NCBI RefSeq assembly: GCF_913055835.1
Contig: NZ_CAJXKQ010000029.1
Coordinates: forward strand, 1 to 56,661
From: an uncultured Marinobacter sp.
Lineage (GTDB): Bacteria > Pseudomonadota > Gammaproteobacteria > Pseudomonadales > Oleiphilaceae
Reading direction: 5' to 3'
DNA: 56,661 bases
Both the position numbers and the translations under genes were made by a program. The notes under the pieces were generated by a model. It saw only the letters and a list, made by a program, of their open reading frames with translations, was not told where the DNA came from and searched no databases. Each line of letters opens with the position of its first letter. Positions within the stretch are counted from its first letter, which is position 1. Of the stretch, positions 1 through 8,626 are shown one piece after another.

Positions 1-482
1 TCCTGGAACAGGGCACCGTCGATGGAGGTGTTCTTGATGTTCGGGTTCAGCACGCTCATCAGGTTCAGGGCCTGAACCACATCCGGACAGTTCTGGCAGG
101 ACAGGGAGAAATAGGTTTCGAACTCGAACCGGCCTTCCAGAGACTGGATCTGCTCGATCACATCCTGGGACGCCTTGGAGGGATGGCCGCCCACCTGCAA
201 CAGGGCCAGCACCAGAGAGGTGAACTCATGGCCCATGGGAATGCCGGCAAAGCGGACGCCAATATCGGTGCCTACACGGTTGATGGCGAAAGAAGGACGA
301 CGCACATCATTGGACTCTTCGGTACGCAGGCTGATCTTGGAAGACATCGGCTCAAGTTCTTCCAGCAGCGCCCGCAGTTCCTGGGACTTCTTGCTGTCGT
401 CATAGGCTGCGACCAGCTCGATCGGCTGCTGCAGCTTGTCCATGTAGGCCTTGAGCTGTTCCTTGATATTGGCATCCAACAT
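1..482 (-). CDS. ahpF: Alkyl hydroperoxide reductase subunit F (N-terminal part, cut by window edge)
   Basis: Flavoprotein disulfide reductase that passes electrons from NAD(P)H to AhpC. Only about the first 160 residues are in the window; the rest lies beyond position 1. The visible part, beginning [14 protein letters not shown], is the N-terminal thioredoxin-like double domain. It holds the CQNCPDV redox motif (about residue 130) that delivers electrons to AhpC. The ATG at 482 is chosen because an AAGGAG ribosome binding site sits just upstream. ahpC lies about 1.6 kb away and is separated by two plus-strand genes, instead of the usual ahpC-ahpF pair. An OxyR-like half site lies at 605-619 in the intergenic region shared with the divergent DUF3581 gene. 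Confidence 0.95.
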   Translation of the reverse strand, partial: MLDANIKEQLKAYMDKLQQPIELVAAYDDSKKSQELRALLEELEPMSSKISLRTEESNDVRRPSFAINRVGTDIGVRFAGIPMGHEFTSLVLALLQVGGHPSKASQDVIEQIQSLEGRFEFETYFSLSCQNCPDVVQALNLMSVLNPNIKNTSIDGALFQ

Positions 483-604
483 GTTCTGACTTCTCCTTTA
501 AATTTCGAAACTAAGTATTTGAAAAAATACGGTGGTCAATTGAAGTTGGTGCAAAGATACGGACCGGCAATCCGATGCTCAAATTAATTGACCCAAACTG
601 TTTG

Positions 605-619
605 ATAGAGCTTTGCTAT
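605..619. promoter_or_regulatory. OxyR-like half operator ATAG-N7-CTAT
   Basis: Exact ATAG, seven bases, CTAT, which is half of the OxyR consensus (four such tetramers spaced by seven). It lies 123 bp upstream of the ahpF start and 122 bp upstream of the DUF3581 start, so it could serve both divergent units. The same arrangement occurs upstream of ahpC. The role is inferred from the motif and the target genes. Confidence 0.45.
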
Positions 620-740
620 GTCCCGAGAGCCTGGAACCGACGAAGCTTGACCAATAGCGCATATCCACCGAAAGCCCGCCGCAGTATGATGTTGTCATAC
701 AGTCGCAACATCATTCTCTGGTACCCAGAATAGGCAACGC

Positions 741-1496
741 ATGTTTCTAGACCGTTTCCACTCCGTCCAGGACGGACACGTCGTAATTTCCGCTCTGCAG
801 GCCAGCCAGTTCGCCAAGGAAATCGCCGGGGATTTCAATCCCATCCATGATCCGGATGCCCGCCGTTTCTGTGTTCCCGGTGACCTGCTGTTCGCCATAG
901 TGCTGGCGCGCTTCGGGTTGTCAGAAAACATGACCTTCCGGTTTCGCAGCCTGCTGGGTGAAAACGTCCCCCTCAGGTTCGTCGAAACCGGAGAGACCAT
1001 TGAAGTCTGCGACGACGCCGGCAAAGTCTATATCGAGGTGGTTCGCAGTGGCGCCACCACCAATGATGAACAGCTGATCGAGGCGATTACCCGCGCCTAT
1101 GTGGCGGCCTCCGGCAAGAACTTCCCTCACACTCTGAAACCGTTAATGGAGTCAAACGGGGTAATGTTCAATCCCGATCGCCCGATGGTGATGTACGAGA
1201 GCATGAGTCTGGCCCTGGAAAACCTGGATTTGCCCTCCCCCAGTCTGGAATTGCACAACGCCACTCTGGAGGCGGCCGGCAAGCGCGGTAACGTTCTACT
1301 TGAGTACCGCCTCACCGCCAACGAAAAACCGGTGGGCGAAGTGACCAAACGGCTCGTATTAAGTGGGCTGCGGCCCTACTCTGAAGAGGCGATGGCAGGC
1401 GTGATTGAAGAGTTCTATCGTCTCAAGGCCCGTGGCGCCGACTATTTCAACAAGGACAACCGTGGAGACCACAGCGATGCCAATTCAGCCGGGTGA
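741..1496 (+). CDS. DUF3581 family protein
   Basis: 251-residue soluble protein without signal peptide or membrane segment. The opening (MFLDRFHSVQDGHVVISA, then AGDFNPIHDPDARRFCVPGDLLF) is the recognisable start of the DUF3581 family found in marine gammaproteobacteria. The phrase FNPIH-DP with a following VPG is reminiscent of hotdog-fold MaoC-like hydratases, but I do not assign an activity. It overlaps the next gene (peroxiredoxin) by 20 bases, so the two are translated from one message. It is divergent from ahpF, with an OxyR-like half site between them, which suggests it belongs to the oxidative-stress group. Confidence 0.85.
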   Translation: MFLDRFHSVQDGHVVISALQASQFAKEIAGDFNPIHDPDARRFCVPGDLLFAIVLARFGLSENMTFRFRSLLGENVPLRFVETGETIEVCDDAGKVYIEVVRSGATTNDEQLIEAITRAYVAASGKNFPHTLKPLMESNGVMFNPDRPMVMYESMSLALENLDLPSPSLELHNATLEAAGKRGNVLLEYRLTANEKPVGEVTKRLVLSGLRPYSEEAMAGVIEEFYRLKARGADYFNKDNRGDHSDANSAG

Positions 1497-1953
1497 TACC
1501 CTGCCAGATATCGAACTTCAGGTAATGGGCGACAAAGGTCCGGAGAAAGTCCGCACCAGCGAGCTTTTTGCCGGCAAGAAAGCCGTCCTGTTCGCCGTAC
1601 CGGGTGCGTTCACGCCTACCTGTTCAGCCGCCCATCTGCCCGGGTTTGTCGTCAATGCCGACAAACTGCGTGCCAAAGGCGTGGACAGCATCGTTTGCAC
1701 CTCGGTCAACGACGCCTTCGTGATGGACGCCTGGGGCAAGGCCCACAATGCCGACGAAATCGTTATGCTGGCCGATGGCCTGGCAGAGTTCGCCAAGGCT
1801 CTGGACCTGACCCAGGACCGCACCGCCAATGGCATGGGCATTCGCAGCCAGCGTTACGCCATGATCGTCAACGACGGCAAGGTGGAGCTGTTGCACGTGG
1901 ACCCTCAAGGGTTGGACCTCACCAGCGCCGAGACCATTCTCGAGTCGCTCTGA
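1477..1953 (+). CDS. Prx5-type peroxiredoxin (redoxin domain)
   Basis: 158-residue thiol peroxidase of the atypical 2-Cys/1-Cys Prx5 group, which reduces hydrogen and alkyl peroxides. The peroxidatic site PGAFTPTCSAAHLPGF (Cys at about residue 49) and the later GMGIRSQRYAMIV region are typical. The ATG at 1477 (MPIQPGDTLPDIEL) matches the family start. It lies inside the end of the DUF3581 gene, preceded by GGAG; the longer reading frame back to 1405 is overlap only. A strong bidirectional terminator follows at 1975-2002. Its thiol reductant is probably glutathione/glutaredoxin, as in the family, but that cannot be read from the sequence. Confidence 0.92.
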   Translation: MPIQPGDTLPDIELQVMGDKGPEKVRTSELFAGKKAVLFAVPGAFTPTCSAAHLPGFVVNADKLRAKGVDSIVCTSVNDAFVMDAWGKAHNADEIVMLADGLAEFAKALDLTQDRTANGMGIRSQRYAMIVNDGKVELLHVDPQGLDLTSAETILESL

Positions 1954-1974
1954 GCACTACCTTCGTCCAGACAC

Positions 1975-2002
1975 AAAAAACCCCGGAAAATCCGGGGTTT
2001 TT
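1975..2002. terminator. Bidirectional Rho-independent terminator
   Basis: Seven-base GC-rich stem CCCCGGA/TCCGGGG with an AAA loop, flanked by an A-run on the left and a T-run on the right. It works in both directions and separates the convergent peroxiredoxin and ahpC genes. Confidence 0.9.
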
Positions 2003-2029
2003 CGTTCATAAGCTATCCGGAAGGAGAGC

Positions 2030-2593
2030 TTAGATCTTGCCAACCAGGTCCAGAGACGGAGCCAGAGTTTCTTCGCCTTCTTTCCACTTGGCCGGGCATA
2101 CTTCGCCAGGATGTTTGCGAACGTACTGGGCCGCTTTGACCTTGCGCATCAGGTCGTCTGCGTCACGGCCGATACCTTCAGCAGTGATTTCCATAGCCTG
2201 GATAACGCCATCCGGGTCGATCAGGAAGGTAGCGCGATCTGCCAGGCCCTGGCCTTCACGCATAACACCGAAGTTGTTGGTGATGGTGCCAGTCTGGTCG
2301 CCTACCATGTAGTACTGGATCTTGCCGATGGTCTCGGAGGCATCGTGCCATGCCTTGTGGGTGAAGTGGGTGTCGGTGGACACGGAGAACACTTCAACGC
2401 CCAGCTTCTGCAGTTCTTCGTACTTGTCTGCAACGTCGCCCAGCTCGGTCGGGCATACGAAGGTGAAGTCGGCCGGGTAGAAGAAAAATACCGCCCACTT
2501 GCCTTTTACGTCGGCTTCGCTGATCTCAACGAACTCGCCGTTTTTGAAGGCGGTGGCGTTGAACGGCTTGATCTCGCTGTTAATGATGCCCAT
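2030..2593 (-). CDS. ahpC: Alkyl hydroperoxide reductase subunit C (2-Cys peroxiredoxin)
   Basis: 187-residue typical 2-Cys peroxiredoxin, main scavenger of low levels of H2O2 and organic peroxides, recycled by AhpF. The peroxidatic Cys is in [16 protein letters not shown] (about residue 47) and the resolving Cys in [10 protein letters not shown] (about 166). Length and sequence match the enterobacterial-type AhpC along the whole protein. The start at 2593 ([11 protein letters not shown]) has AAGGAG eight bases upstream; the frame remains open to 2695 but that extension is not part of the family. An OxyR-like half site lies about 105 bp upstream, next to the stop of the BCCT gene. Confidence 0.97.
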   Translation of the reverse strand: MGIINSEIKPFNATAFKNGEFVEISEADVKGKWAVFFFYPADFTFVCPTELGDVADKYEELQKLGVEVFSVSTDTHFTHKAWHDASETIGKIQYYMVGDQTGTITNNFGVMREGQGLADRATFLIDPDGVIQAMEITAEGIGRDADDLMRKVKAAQYVRKHPGEVCPAKWKEGEETLAPSLDLVGKI

Positions 2594-2697
2594 TAAAGAT
2601 AACTCCTTGTTGATGGATTCAATAAGTGGATGAATTTGCGGCGCTAAAGGTACTGACATCCAACGCCGCGATAAAATTGATAATTTCCAAGCCAAGG

Positions 2698-2712
2698 ATA
2701 GGCTCTGCCTAT
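2698..2712 (-). promoter_or_regulatory. OxyR-like half operator upstream of ahpC
   Basis: ATAG, seven bases, CTAT, identical in spacing to the site upstream of ahpF. It is 105-119 bp before the ahpC ATG, just past the end of the BCCT gene, where a sigma-70 promoter for ahpC would be expected. The assignment is inferred from the motif and context only. Confidence 0.45.
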
Positions 2713-2722
2713 TTATGGGGTC

Positions 2723-3940
2723 TTAACCGGCAAGTTCAATCTTGCCGAAGTCGAGAATATTTTCTTTCGGTGACGCTTTAATGGCAGCCACTTCTGCCCG
2801 CTTCTTCGCCAGGATAAAGACGAAGCAGCCGAAATACAGTGCAATCACCAGGGCGCCCACCCACTGAATCCGCAGGAAATCCAGCTGGAACAGCATGGTG
2901 AGGCCAACCATCGCCAGGAAATTGAACACCACGTAGTTCGCCCGCCCCAGACGCTGCGCAGTGAGGTTCAGGTTGTCGGTATACAGCCTGATCAGTGAAT
3001 CCAGCGAGTTCACCACCATCAGGACACCCACCGAGATCATGGCAAGGTTGGTAAACGCCGCAATCTGCAGGCCTTCCGCATGATAGTGGTAAAGCACGGT
3101 AAACCACACACCAATAGCGATGGACGGCACCACCAGCATGGCAATCAGCAGCTGCCAGGTACGGATACCACTCACGAAGCGGGCCGTAAACTGGCCGATC
3201 ATGATGCTCCAGGCAAACCACCAGAACAGGTAGAACTCGTGGTAGTCGTTGATGGGCAGGGCAAACTGATGAATGTTGGCAAAGTACTCACCGATCAATC
3301 CGGCGGTGCCAAAGAAATCCGCCGGCGAGCCGGCACCCATGACAAACGCCCGGAACCACATGCCCACAATCAGGGCAATGAACAGCAGGCTCGAACCCAG
3401 GCTGAGAATGCGCACATACTTGATCTTCGAGCTGGAATACACCGCCAGCGCAATGGCAGCAAACACGATGAAGTAGAAGGCCGGCACCACGGACTCGCCA
3501 TCACCGAGCATGGGCAGGTACCAGGGCAGGTTCACCAGCAGCAGGTAGGCGGTAAACGCGCAGGTGCCGATGATCACCACGTTGTTCACGACCTTCACCA
3601 ACGGGATTTCAAAGAACTGCACCCGCGGCTCGATGATCGCGAAGTAAAAACAGGTCAGGAAATAGAAGCCCCAGATCAGGAACGCCCAGAACCCGAACTC
3701 AATCGCCAGAGGATTGGCAAAGCCGTACTCCGGGCTGGCAGACAGGTCGCCATAACCACCGAACTCGGTCAGCGGGAACATGATCAGGCCCACGTCCAGA
3801 CCGGAGGTGAACAGGATGGCGATGAAGGTGAATGTGCGAACCGGCGTGACGCCGATGCACTGGATGTCCCACCATTTGTACAGAATCAGGGCAATGGCGG
3901 CGAAGGTAAATATCAGACCTGCGGATAACCAGAGTGTCAT
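2723..3940 (-). CDS. Divergent, short BCCT-family choline/betaine carrier
   Basis: 405-residue integral membrane protein with about ten to eleven hydrophobic segments. The stretch FYLFWWFAWSIMIGQFTARF (about residues 240-260) matches the BCCT signature around the tryptophan-rich TM8, where family members read FWWxWWxxWxPFVGxFIAR. Usual BCCT carriers have 500-700 residues and twelve segments, so this is a shortened and divergent member. It follows betA on the same strand (210-bp gap with a hairpin), so choline uptake for the BetA-BetB pathway is the likely job. It lacks the long cytoplasmic C-terminal osmosensor tail of BetP. The substrate is inferred from neighbours. Confidence 0.75.
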   Translation of the reverse strand: MTLWLSAGLIFTFAAIALILYKWWDIQCIGVTPVRTFTFIAILFTSGLDVGLIMFPLTEFGGYGDLSASPEYGFANPLAIEFGFWAFLIWGFYFLTCFYFAIIEPRVQFFEIPLVKVVNNVVIIGTCAFTAYLLLVNLPWYLPMLGDGESVVPAFYFIVFAAIALAVYSSSKIKYVRILSLGSSLLFIALIVGMWFRAFVMGAGSPADFFGTAGLIGEYFANIHQFALPINDYHEFYLFWWFAWSIMIGQFTARFVSGIRTWQLLIAMLVVPSIAIGVWFTVLYHYHAEGLQIAAFTNLAMISVGVLMVVNSLDSLIRLYTDNLNLTAQRLGRANYVVFNFLAMVGLTMLFQLDFLRIQWVGALVIALYFGCFVFILAKKRAEVAAIKASPKENILDFGKIELAG

Positions 3941-4107
3941 AACGTCCTCCGGTTACTTTCTTTCTTTTTGATAAACAGCATGGGTGTTCCTCCTCTACTT
4001 TGTAAGCGCTGCTTCTTTCGAATCGGACACAAACCCAGGACTTGCCTATCCGGCGCCCGAAAACGGCAGAACACCGTCGCGCTGATAGGGAAATCCTGAG
4101 GGCTTGC

Positions 4108-4135
4108 AAAACCCCGGGCGCGTTGCACGCCCGGG
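4108..4135 (-). terminator. Terminator-like hairpin after betA
   Basis: Eight-base perfect stem CCCGGGCG/CGCCCGGG with a seven-base loop, followed on the minus strand by GTTTTGC. The short T-run suggests attenuation between betA and the BCCT carrier gene rather than full termination. Confidence 0.55.
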
Positions 4136-4150
4136 TGGGATGACGACGCG

Positions 4151-5836
4151 CTATGCCAGCGCGCGCTTTGCCTGTCCCGGTCGCTGACGTGCCTGCCACT
4201 GGTCGTCCATCACCACAGGCGCGTCAGAAGGTTGCAGGGGCTCCCTGCCCCGAATCAGATCGGCTGCCCGCTCGGCCACCATGATGGTGGGCGAATTCAG
4301 GTTGCCGTTGGGTATGGTCGGGAAGATGGACGAATCCACCACCCTGAGATTCCGGATACCGTGAACCCGCGTCTCCGGGTCCACCACCGACAGCTCGTCG
4401 GTGCCCATCTTGCAGGAGCAGGACGGGTGGTAAGCGCTCTCCACCGCCTGGCGGACAAACGCATCAATTTCCTCGTCGGTCTGCACCTCGGCACCGGGCT
4501 GGATCTCCGCTCCGCGGTACTCGTCCATGGCCGGCTGGTTGATGATTTCCCGGGTCAGGCGCACACAGTCCCGGAAGCCTTCCCGGTCTGCCTCGTGCTG
4601 CAGATAGTTGAAGCGGATGGTCGGCGCCTGTTTCGGATCAGCCGATTGCACATGCACAAAGCCCCGACTTTTCGGCTTGTTGTGACCAATGTGCAGCTGG
4701 AACCCGTCTCCGTTGAAGGCCTCCTTGCCGTCGTAGCGCATGGCTGCCGGCAGGAAGTGATATTGCAGGTCGGGCCACTCGACACCGGCCTTGGACCGGA
4801 TAAAGCCACAGGACTCGAAGTGATTGGTGGCGCCCAGGCCGTCCTTGCGGAGAATCCAGCGAACACCAATCTTCAGTTTGTTCCACCAGTCCAGCTTGCC
4901 GTTGAGCGACACCGGCTGCTTGCAGCGATACTGGAAATAGAACTCCAGGTGGTCCTGCAGGTTCTCACCGACTCCGGGTAACTCATGCTTTACCTCAATG
5001 CCAGCCTTCTCCAGTACCTCACGCTTGCCAATTCCGGACAACTGCAGCAGGTGGGGTGAACCGATAGAGCCCGCTGACAGGATGACCTCCTCGGCGGCTC
5101 TGGCCTCGTGCACTTTACCGCCCTGCTCGTAACGGACACCGGTGGCGGTTTTGCCGTCCAGCAATACCTTGTGGACCAGGGCATGGGTGACCACCGTCAG
5201 GTTCGGGCGCTCCATGGCCGGGCGAAGATAAGCGTTGGCGGTGGACCAGCGACGACCGTTCTTGACGGTCATGTGCATGGCGCCGAAGCCTTCCTGCTGG
5301 GTTCCGTTGTAATCGGCGGTTTCGAAATAACCGGCATCGGAGCCCGCCTGGATAAAGGCTTTGTAGAGCGGGTTCTGCATGTTGTTGCCGTTGTTCACAC
5401 CGAGCGGGCCTTTATCACCCCGGTAATCATCGCCGCCAAACGCCCAGGTTTCGGCCTTCTTGAAGTACGGCAGGACATTCCGGTAGTGCCAGCCGGTAGC
5501 GCCTTCGGAATCCCATTCATCAAAATCCCGGGCGTGGCCACGGACATACACCATCCCGTTGATGGAGGAAGAACCGCCAAGAACCTTGCCCCGGGGGCAA
5601 TGCATGCGGCGGTTGTCCAGATACGGCTCCGGCTTGCTCTCGAACTGCCAGGCGTATTTTTTGGTGTTCATGGGAATGGACAGGGCGGTGGGCATCTGGA
5701 TGAAGATGCTCTTGTCGCTGCCGCCGGTTTCCAGCAGCAGCACCCGGTGACGCGCGTCCTCGGTCAGGCGGTTGGCCAGTACACAACCGGCGGAACCCGC
5801 ACCCACAATGATGTAGTCGTATCGATTTTCTTTCAT
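4151..5836 (-). CDS. betA: Choline dehydrogenase
   Basis: 561-residue FAD-dependent GMC oxidoreductase that oxidises choline to betaine aldehyde (and further) at the membrane. The N-terminal dinucleotide fold [16 protein letters not shown] (residues 8-23), the GMC signature region [14 protein letters not shown], the second GMC motif with [15 protein letters not shown], and the active-site region [12 protein letters not shown] are all present. The length matches E. coli BetA. The ATG has AGGAG upstream and lies 26 bp after betB, so they are one transcript. A hairpin follows the stop, before the BCCT gene. Confidence 0.97.
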   Translation of the reverse strand: MKENRYDYIIVGAGSAGCVLANRLTEDARHRVLLLETGGSDKSIFIQMPTALSIPMNTKKYAWQFESKPEPYLDNRRMHCPRGKVLGGSSSINGMVYVRGHARDFDEWDSEGATGWHYRNVLPYFKKAETWAFGGDDYRGDKGPLGVNNGNNMQNPLYKAFIQAGSDAGYFETADYNGTQQEGFGAMHMTVKNGRRWSTANAYLRPAMERPNLTVVTHALVHKVLLDGKTATGVRYEQGGKVHEARAAEEVILSAGSIGSPHLLQLSGIGKREVLEKAGIEVKHELPGVGENLQDHLEFYFQYRCKQPVSLNGKLDWWNKLKIGVRWILRKDGLGATNHFESCGFIRSKAGVEWPDLQYHFLPAAMRYDGKEAFNGDGFQLHIGHNKPKSRGFVHVQSADPKQAPTIRFNYLQHEADREGFRDCVRLTREIINQPAMDEYRGAEIQPGAEVQTDEEIDAFVRQAVESAYHPSCSCKMGTDELSVVDPETRVHGIRNLRVVDSSIFPTIPNGNLNSPTIMVAERAADLIRGREPLQPSDAPVVMDDQWQARQRPGQAKRALA

Positions 5837-5862
5837 ACGCGCTCTCCTGTGTGGCCTGCGGG

Positions 5863-7332
5863 TTAAAACGGGGCGTCCAGATCCTGCATTCCGATGTAGA
5901 CGGACTTGATCTGGGTGTAGTGCGCAATGGTTTCGCGCCCGTTCTCGCGGCCGATGCCGGAGAGTTTGTAGCCGCCCACCGGCATTTCCGCCGGGGAGGC
6001 CCCGTAGCTGTTGATCCAGCAGATACCGGCCTGGATCTGGTGAATCACCCGGTGGGCCCGACGGATATCGTTGGTGAACACGCCGGCCGCCAGCCCGGTG
6101 TCGGTGTTGTTGGCCCGGGCAATCACCTCGTCCTCATCGCGGAAGGTCAGCACCGACATCACCGGCCCGAAGATCTCTTCTTTCACGATGGTCATATCAT
6201 CGGTGCAGTCGGTGAAAATGGTGGGCTCCACGAAATAGCCGCCTTTGGAATCCTCCGGCTCAAACGCACGCCCACCGTGGCTTAGGGTCGCCCCTTCGGA
6301 CAGGCCTTTGGCGATGTAGTCCAGAACCAGGTCCTGATGCTTCTTGGAAATCAGGGCACCAAAGTTGGTATCCGGATTCATCGGATCACCGGGTTTGATG
6401 TTCTTGCGGGTGCGCTCCAGCAGGCGCTCCATGAAACGCGGGTACAGATCTTCATGAACAAACACCCGGGTGCCGTTGGTGCAGATCTCGCCCTGTGTGT
6501 AGAAGTTGCCCACCATGGCGGCAGAGATGGCGTTTTCCAGGTCGGCATCGTCAAAGATGATCAGCGGGGATTTGCCGCCGAGCTCCATGGTGACGTCTTT
6601 CAGGGTGGAGGATGCCGCTGCCATTACCTTCTTGCCGGTAGCCACTTCGCCGGTGAACGAGACCTTGGCAATCTCCGGATGATGAGTCAGCCACTGACCG
6701 ACTTCGGCGGCGCCCTGAACCACGTTGAACACGCCTGCGGGCACGCCGGCTTCGGTAAAGATCTCCGCCAGCTTCACCGCACCCATGGGGGTTTCCTCTG
6801 AGGGCTTGAAGATCATGGCGTTGCCACAGGCCAGGGCCGGCGCCGACTTCCAGCAGGCAATCTGGATCGGGTAGTTCCAGGCGCCAATGCCAGCGCAGAT
6901 GCCCAGGGGCTCCCGGCGGGTGTAGTAAAAATCTGCGCCCAGGTCCTGCTGATTGCCTTCAATGGACGGCGCCAGACCACCAAAAAACTCGATCGCATCG
7001 GCACCCGTTACCACATCCACGGCTTCCGCTTCCTGCCAGGGCTTGCCGGTATCGCGAACTTCTGCGGCGGCCAGCTCATCATTGCGTTCTCTCAACAGCG
7101 CAACCGCCCGCAGCAGAATCCGGCTGCGTTCGATGGCCGTCATCGCAGACCACTCTGCGAAGCCGGCCCGGGCACTTTCGATGGCAGCCTGCTGCACGGA
7201 CTCATCCGCCACTTCCACTTCGTAGATAACCTGGCCTGTCGCCGGGTTTACAACAGGGAAGGTTTCGCCGGTACTGTTAGCCAGGAAACGGCCATGGACG
7301 AAATTCTGAACAACAGGAAGAGATGCAGACAT
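5863..7332 (-). CDS. betB: Betaine aldehyde dehydrogenase
   Basis: 489-residue NAD(P)-dependent aldehyde dehydrogenase making glycine betaine from betaine aldehyde in the cytoplasm. Visible landmarks are the oxyanion Asn region ([12 protein letters not shown]), the Rossmann loop [11 protein letters not shown], the catalytic Glu in [12 protein letters not shown] and the catalytic Cys in [12 protein letters not shown]. The start at 7332 ([16 protein letters not shown]) is preceded by GAGG; the frame is open to 7440 but the family starts here. It lies 62 bp after betI and 26 bp before betA, in the order betI-betB-betA known from other proteobacteria. Confidence 0.97.
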   Translation of the reverse strand: MSASLPVVQNFVHGRFLANSTGETFPVVNPATGQVIYEVEVADESVQQAAIESARAGFAEWSAMTAIERSRILLRAVALLRERNDELAAAEVRDTGKPWQEAEAVDVVTGADAIEFFGGLAPSIEGNQQDLGADFYYTRREPLGICAGIGAWNYPIQIACWKSAPALACGNAMIFKPSEETPMGAVKLAEIFTEAGVPAGVFNVVQGAAEVGQWLTHHPEIAKVSFTGEVATGKKVMAAASSTLKDVTMELGGKSPLIIFDDADLENAISAAMVGNFYTQGEICTNGTRVFVHEDLYPRFMERLLERTRKNIKPGDPMNPDTNFGALISKKHQDLVLDYIAKGLSEGATLSHGGRAFEPEDSKGGYFVEPTIFTDCTDDMTIVKEEIFGPVMSVLTFRDEDEVIARANNTDTGLAAGVFTNDIRRAHRVIHQIQAGICWINSYGASPAEMPVGGYKLSGIGRENGRETIAHYTQIKSVYIGMQDLDAPF

Positions 7333-7394
7333 AGTAATCAGATACCTCGGTTCGGTGTCTTCAAGCCTTGTGGGCCATTTGAATCTATCGCGGC

Positions 7395-7988
7395 TCAGGT
7401 GGTGGCCTGGGCCAGTGTCTCGTGGACAAATTTCTTGCAAAGCCGCTCGCCAGCTTCAAAGCTTTCTGCCGGATCCAGGCTCAGGGCACTGCGCAGCCAG
7501 AAACCGTCAATCATTGCCGCGGTTTGCCGGGCCGCCTCTGTGGCTGCGTCTGGCTCGAGCACCTGCGCAAACGAATACCGCAGATTGCTGTAGAGCCGGG
7601 CATTGTTGATCTGCTGCAATCGCTTTAGCCCCGGCTCATGCATCGATCGGGCCCAGAAGCTCAGCCAGGTCTTGGCGGCCAACGCCGAGCGCTGGAACTC
7701 AGAAAAGTTCGACTCGATGATGCAATTCAACCGCTGCTCAGGGGAGCGGTCGGTCCTGGCCATGCGTTCCCGCAGCTCCTTGCCCAATTGATCCAGCAGA
7801 TAACGCAGAGCCGCCTCAATCAGACCCTGCTTGCCACCGAAGTAGTGGCTGATAATCCCTGAGGACATACCCGCCCGCTTGCTGATGCTGACAATGGTGG
7901 TGTTCTGCATACCCAGCTCAGCAATCGAATCCATGGTGGCTTCAATCAGTTGCTGCTTGCGTGTGTCTTTAACCCCAACTTTTGGCAT
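7395..7988 (-). CDS. betI: BetI, TetR-family choline-responsive repressor
   Basis: 197-residue TetR regulator. The N-terminal helix-turn-helix (residues about 10-55, with [20 protein letters not shown]) is the diagnostic BetI recognition helix region, and the C-terminal part is the BetI ligand domain. It represses its own operon and is released by choline. The start at 7988 ([19 protein letters not shown]) matches BetI orthologues; the open frame to 8069 runs through the operator and is not coding. A 36-bp perfect palindrome at 8046-8081 is the likely binding site. Confidence 0.95.
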   Translation of the reverse strand: MPKVGVKDTRKQQLIEATMDSIAELGMQNTTIVSISKRAGMSSGIISHYFGGKQGLIEAALRYLLDQLGKELRERMARTDRSPEQRLNCIIESNFSEFQRSALAAKTWLSFWARSMHEPGLKRLQQINNARLYSNLRYSFAQVLEPDAATEAARQTAAMIDGFWLRSALSLDPAESFEAGERLCKKFVHETLAQATT

Positions 7989-8045
7989 GGCGGCTTCGGC
8001 TACTCGTCTTGTTTCCGGTGTTAAAAAGCAGCGCGACCTGGCCCT

Positions 8046-8081
8046 GCTTTTTATTAATTGAACGTTCAATTAATAAAAAGC
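8046..8081. promoter_or_regulatory. BetI operator: 36-bp perfect inverted repeat
   Basis: Two 18-base arms meeting without spacer at TTGAAC|GTTCAA, extended outwards by AT-rich flanks to a GC pair at each end. The core ATTGAACGTTCAAT matches the known BetI box. It is 58 bp upstream of the betI ATG, where it would cover the promoter of betI-betB-betA. Confidence 0.85.
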
Positions 8082-8183
8082 TTACAGAAGCGAGGCGGCA
8101 AATTCAAACGTGTCTGAAAAACTGCCAACTTCAGGGCCTAGGTGATTCGGCCCTGAGAAGGCGGTGGGAAAACCAGGAAAGTG

Positions 8184-8396
8184 TCAGCTATGGCGGCGGT
8201 AGTCGGGATCGGTCCAGCACACGGGAAGGGTCTCGCCGGAGGGAAAGGCCAGATCCGATTTTGCAAAGGATTCCGGGTCCTGCGCCTCTTCCCCGTAATG
8301 GAGGCTGCCGCGAACCTGTTGGACATGGGGGTCAAACAGTGCCTGGGTATCCAGCACTTCTATCAGGTGCCCGGTTGCTTTTTCAGCGACAAACAT
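8184..8396 (-). CDS. Small conserved protein of unknown function
   Basis: 70-residue acidic soluble protein (starts MFVAEKATGHLIEVLDTQAL, ends with CWTDPDYRRHS). I recall similar short proteins in Pseudomonas and relatives that end in a CWxDPxYR-like motif, but no function is known to me. The start at 8396 is supported by an AGGAGG ribosome binding site seven bases upstream. It is alone on this strand, with about 100 bp to the BetI operator and 230 bp to the next gene on the other side. The 8397-8626 gap holds nothing I recognise. Confidence 0.7.
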   Translation of the reverse strand: MFVAEKATGHLIEVLDTQALFDPHVQQVRGSLHYGEEAQDPESFAKSDLAFPSGETLPVCWTDPDYRRHS

Positions 8397-8626
8397 GGAG
8401 GCCTCCTCGGGATAGGTTCTATCCCTTTAACGTAGCAGATGCGCCGCCATCCAGACAGGCAAGCCTGGGCACCGGAAGCCTGGAGCGCGCGCAGGAAAGC
8501 TCGAAATATGAGACATTTCGCTACATTAAATATCGGTTGTCGGCTTTTCTGATGCAGAAAGATTGATAAGCTGAACTACACGACAAAAAGAAAAGCCTGT
8601 TGGCTATATAACGGGGTCTACTATTG

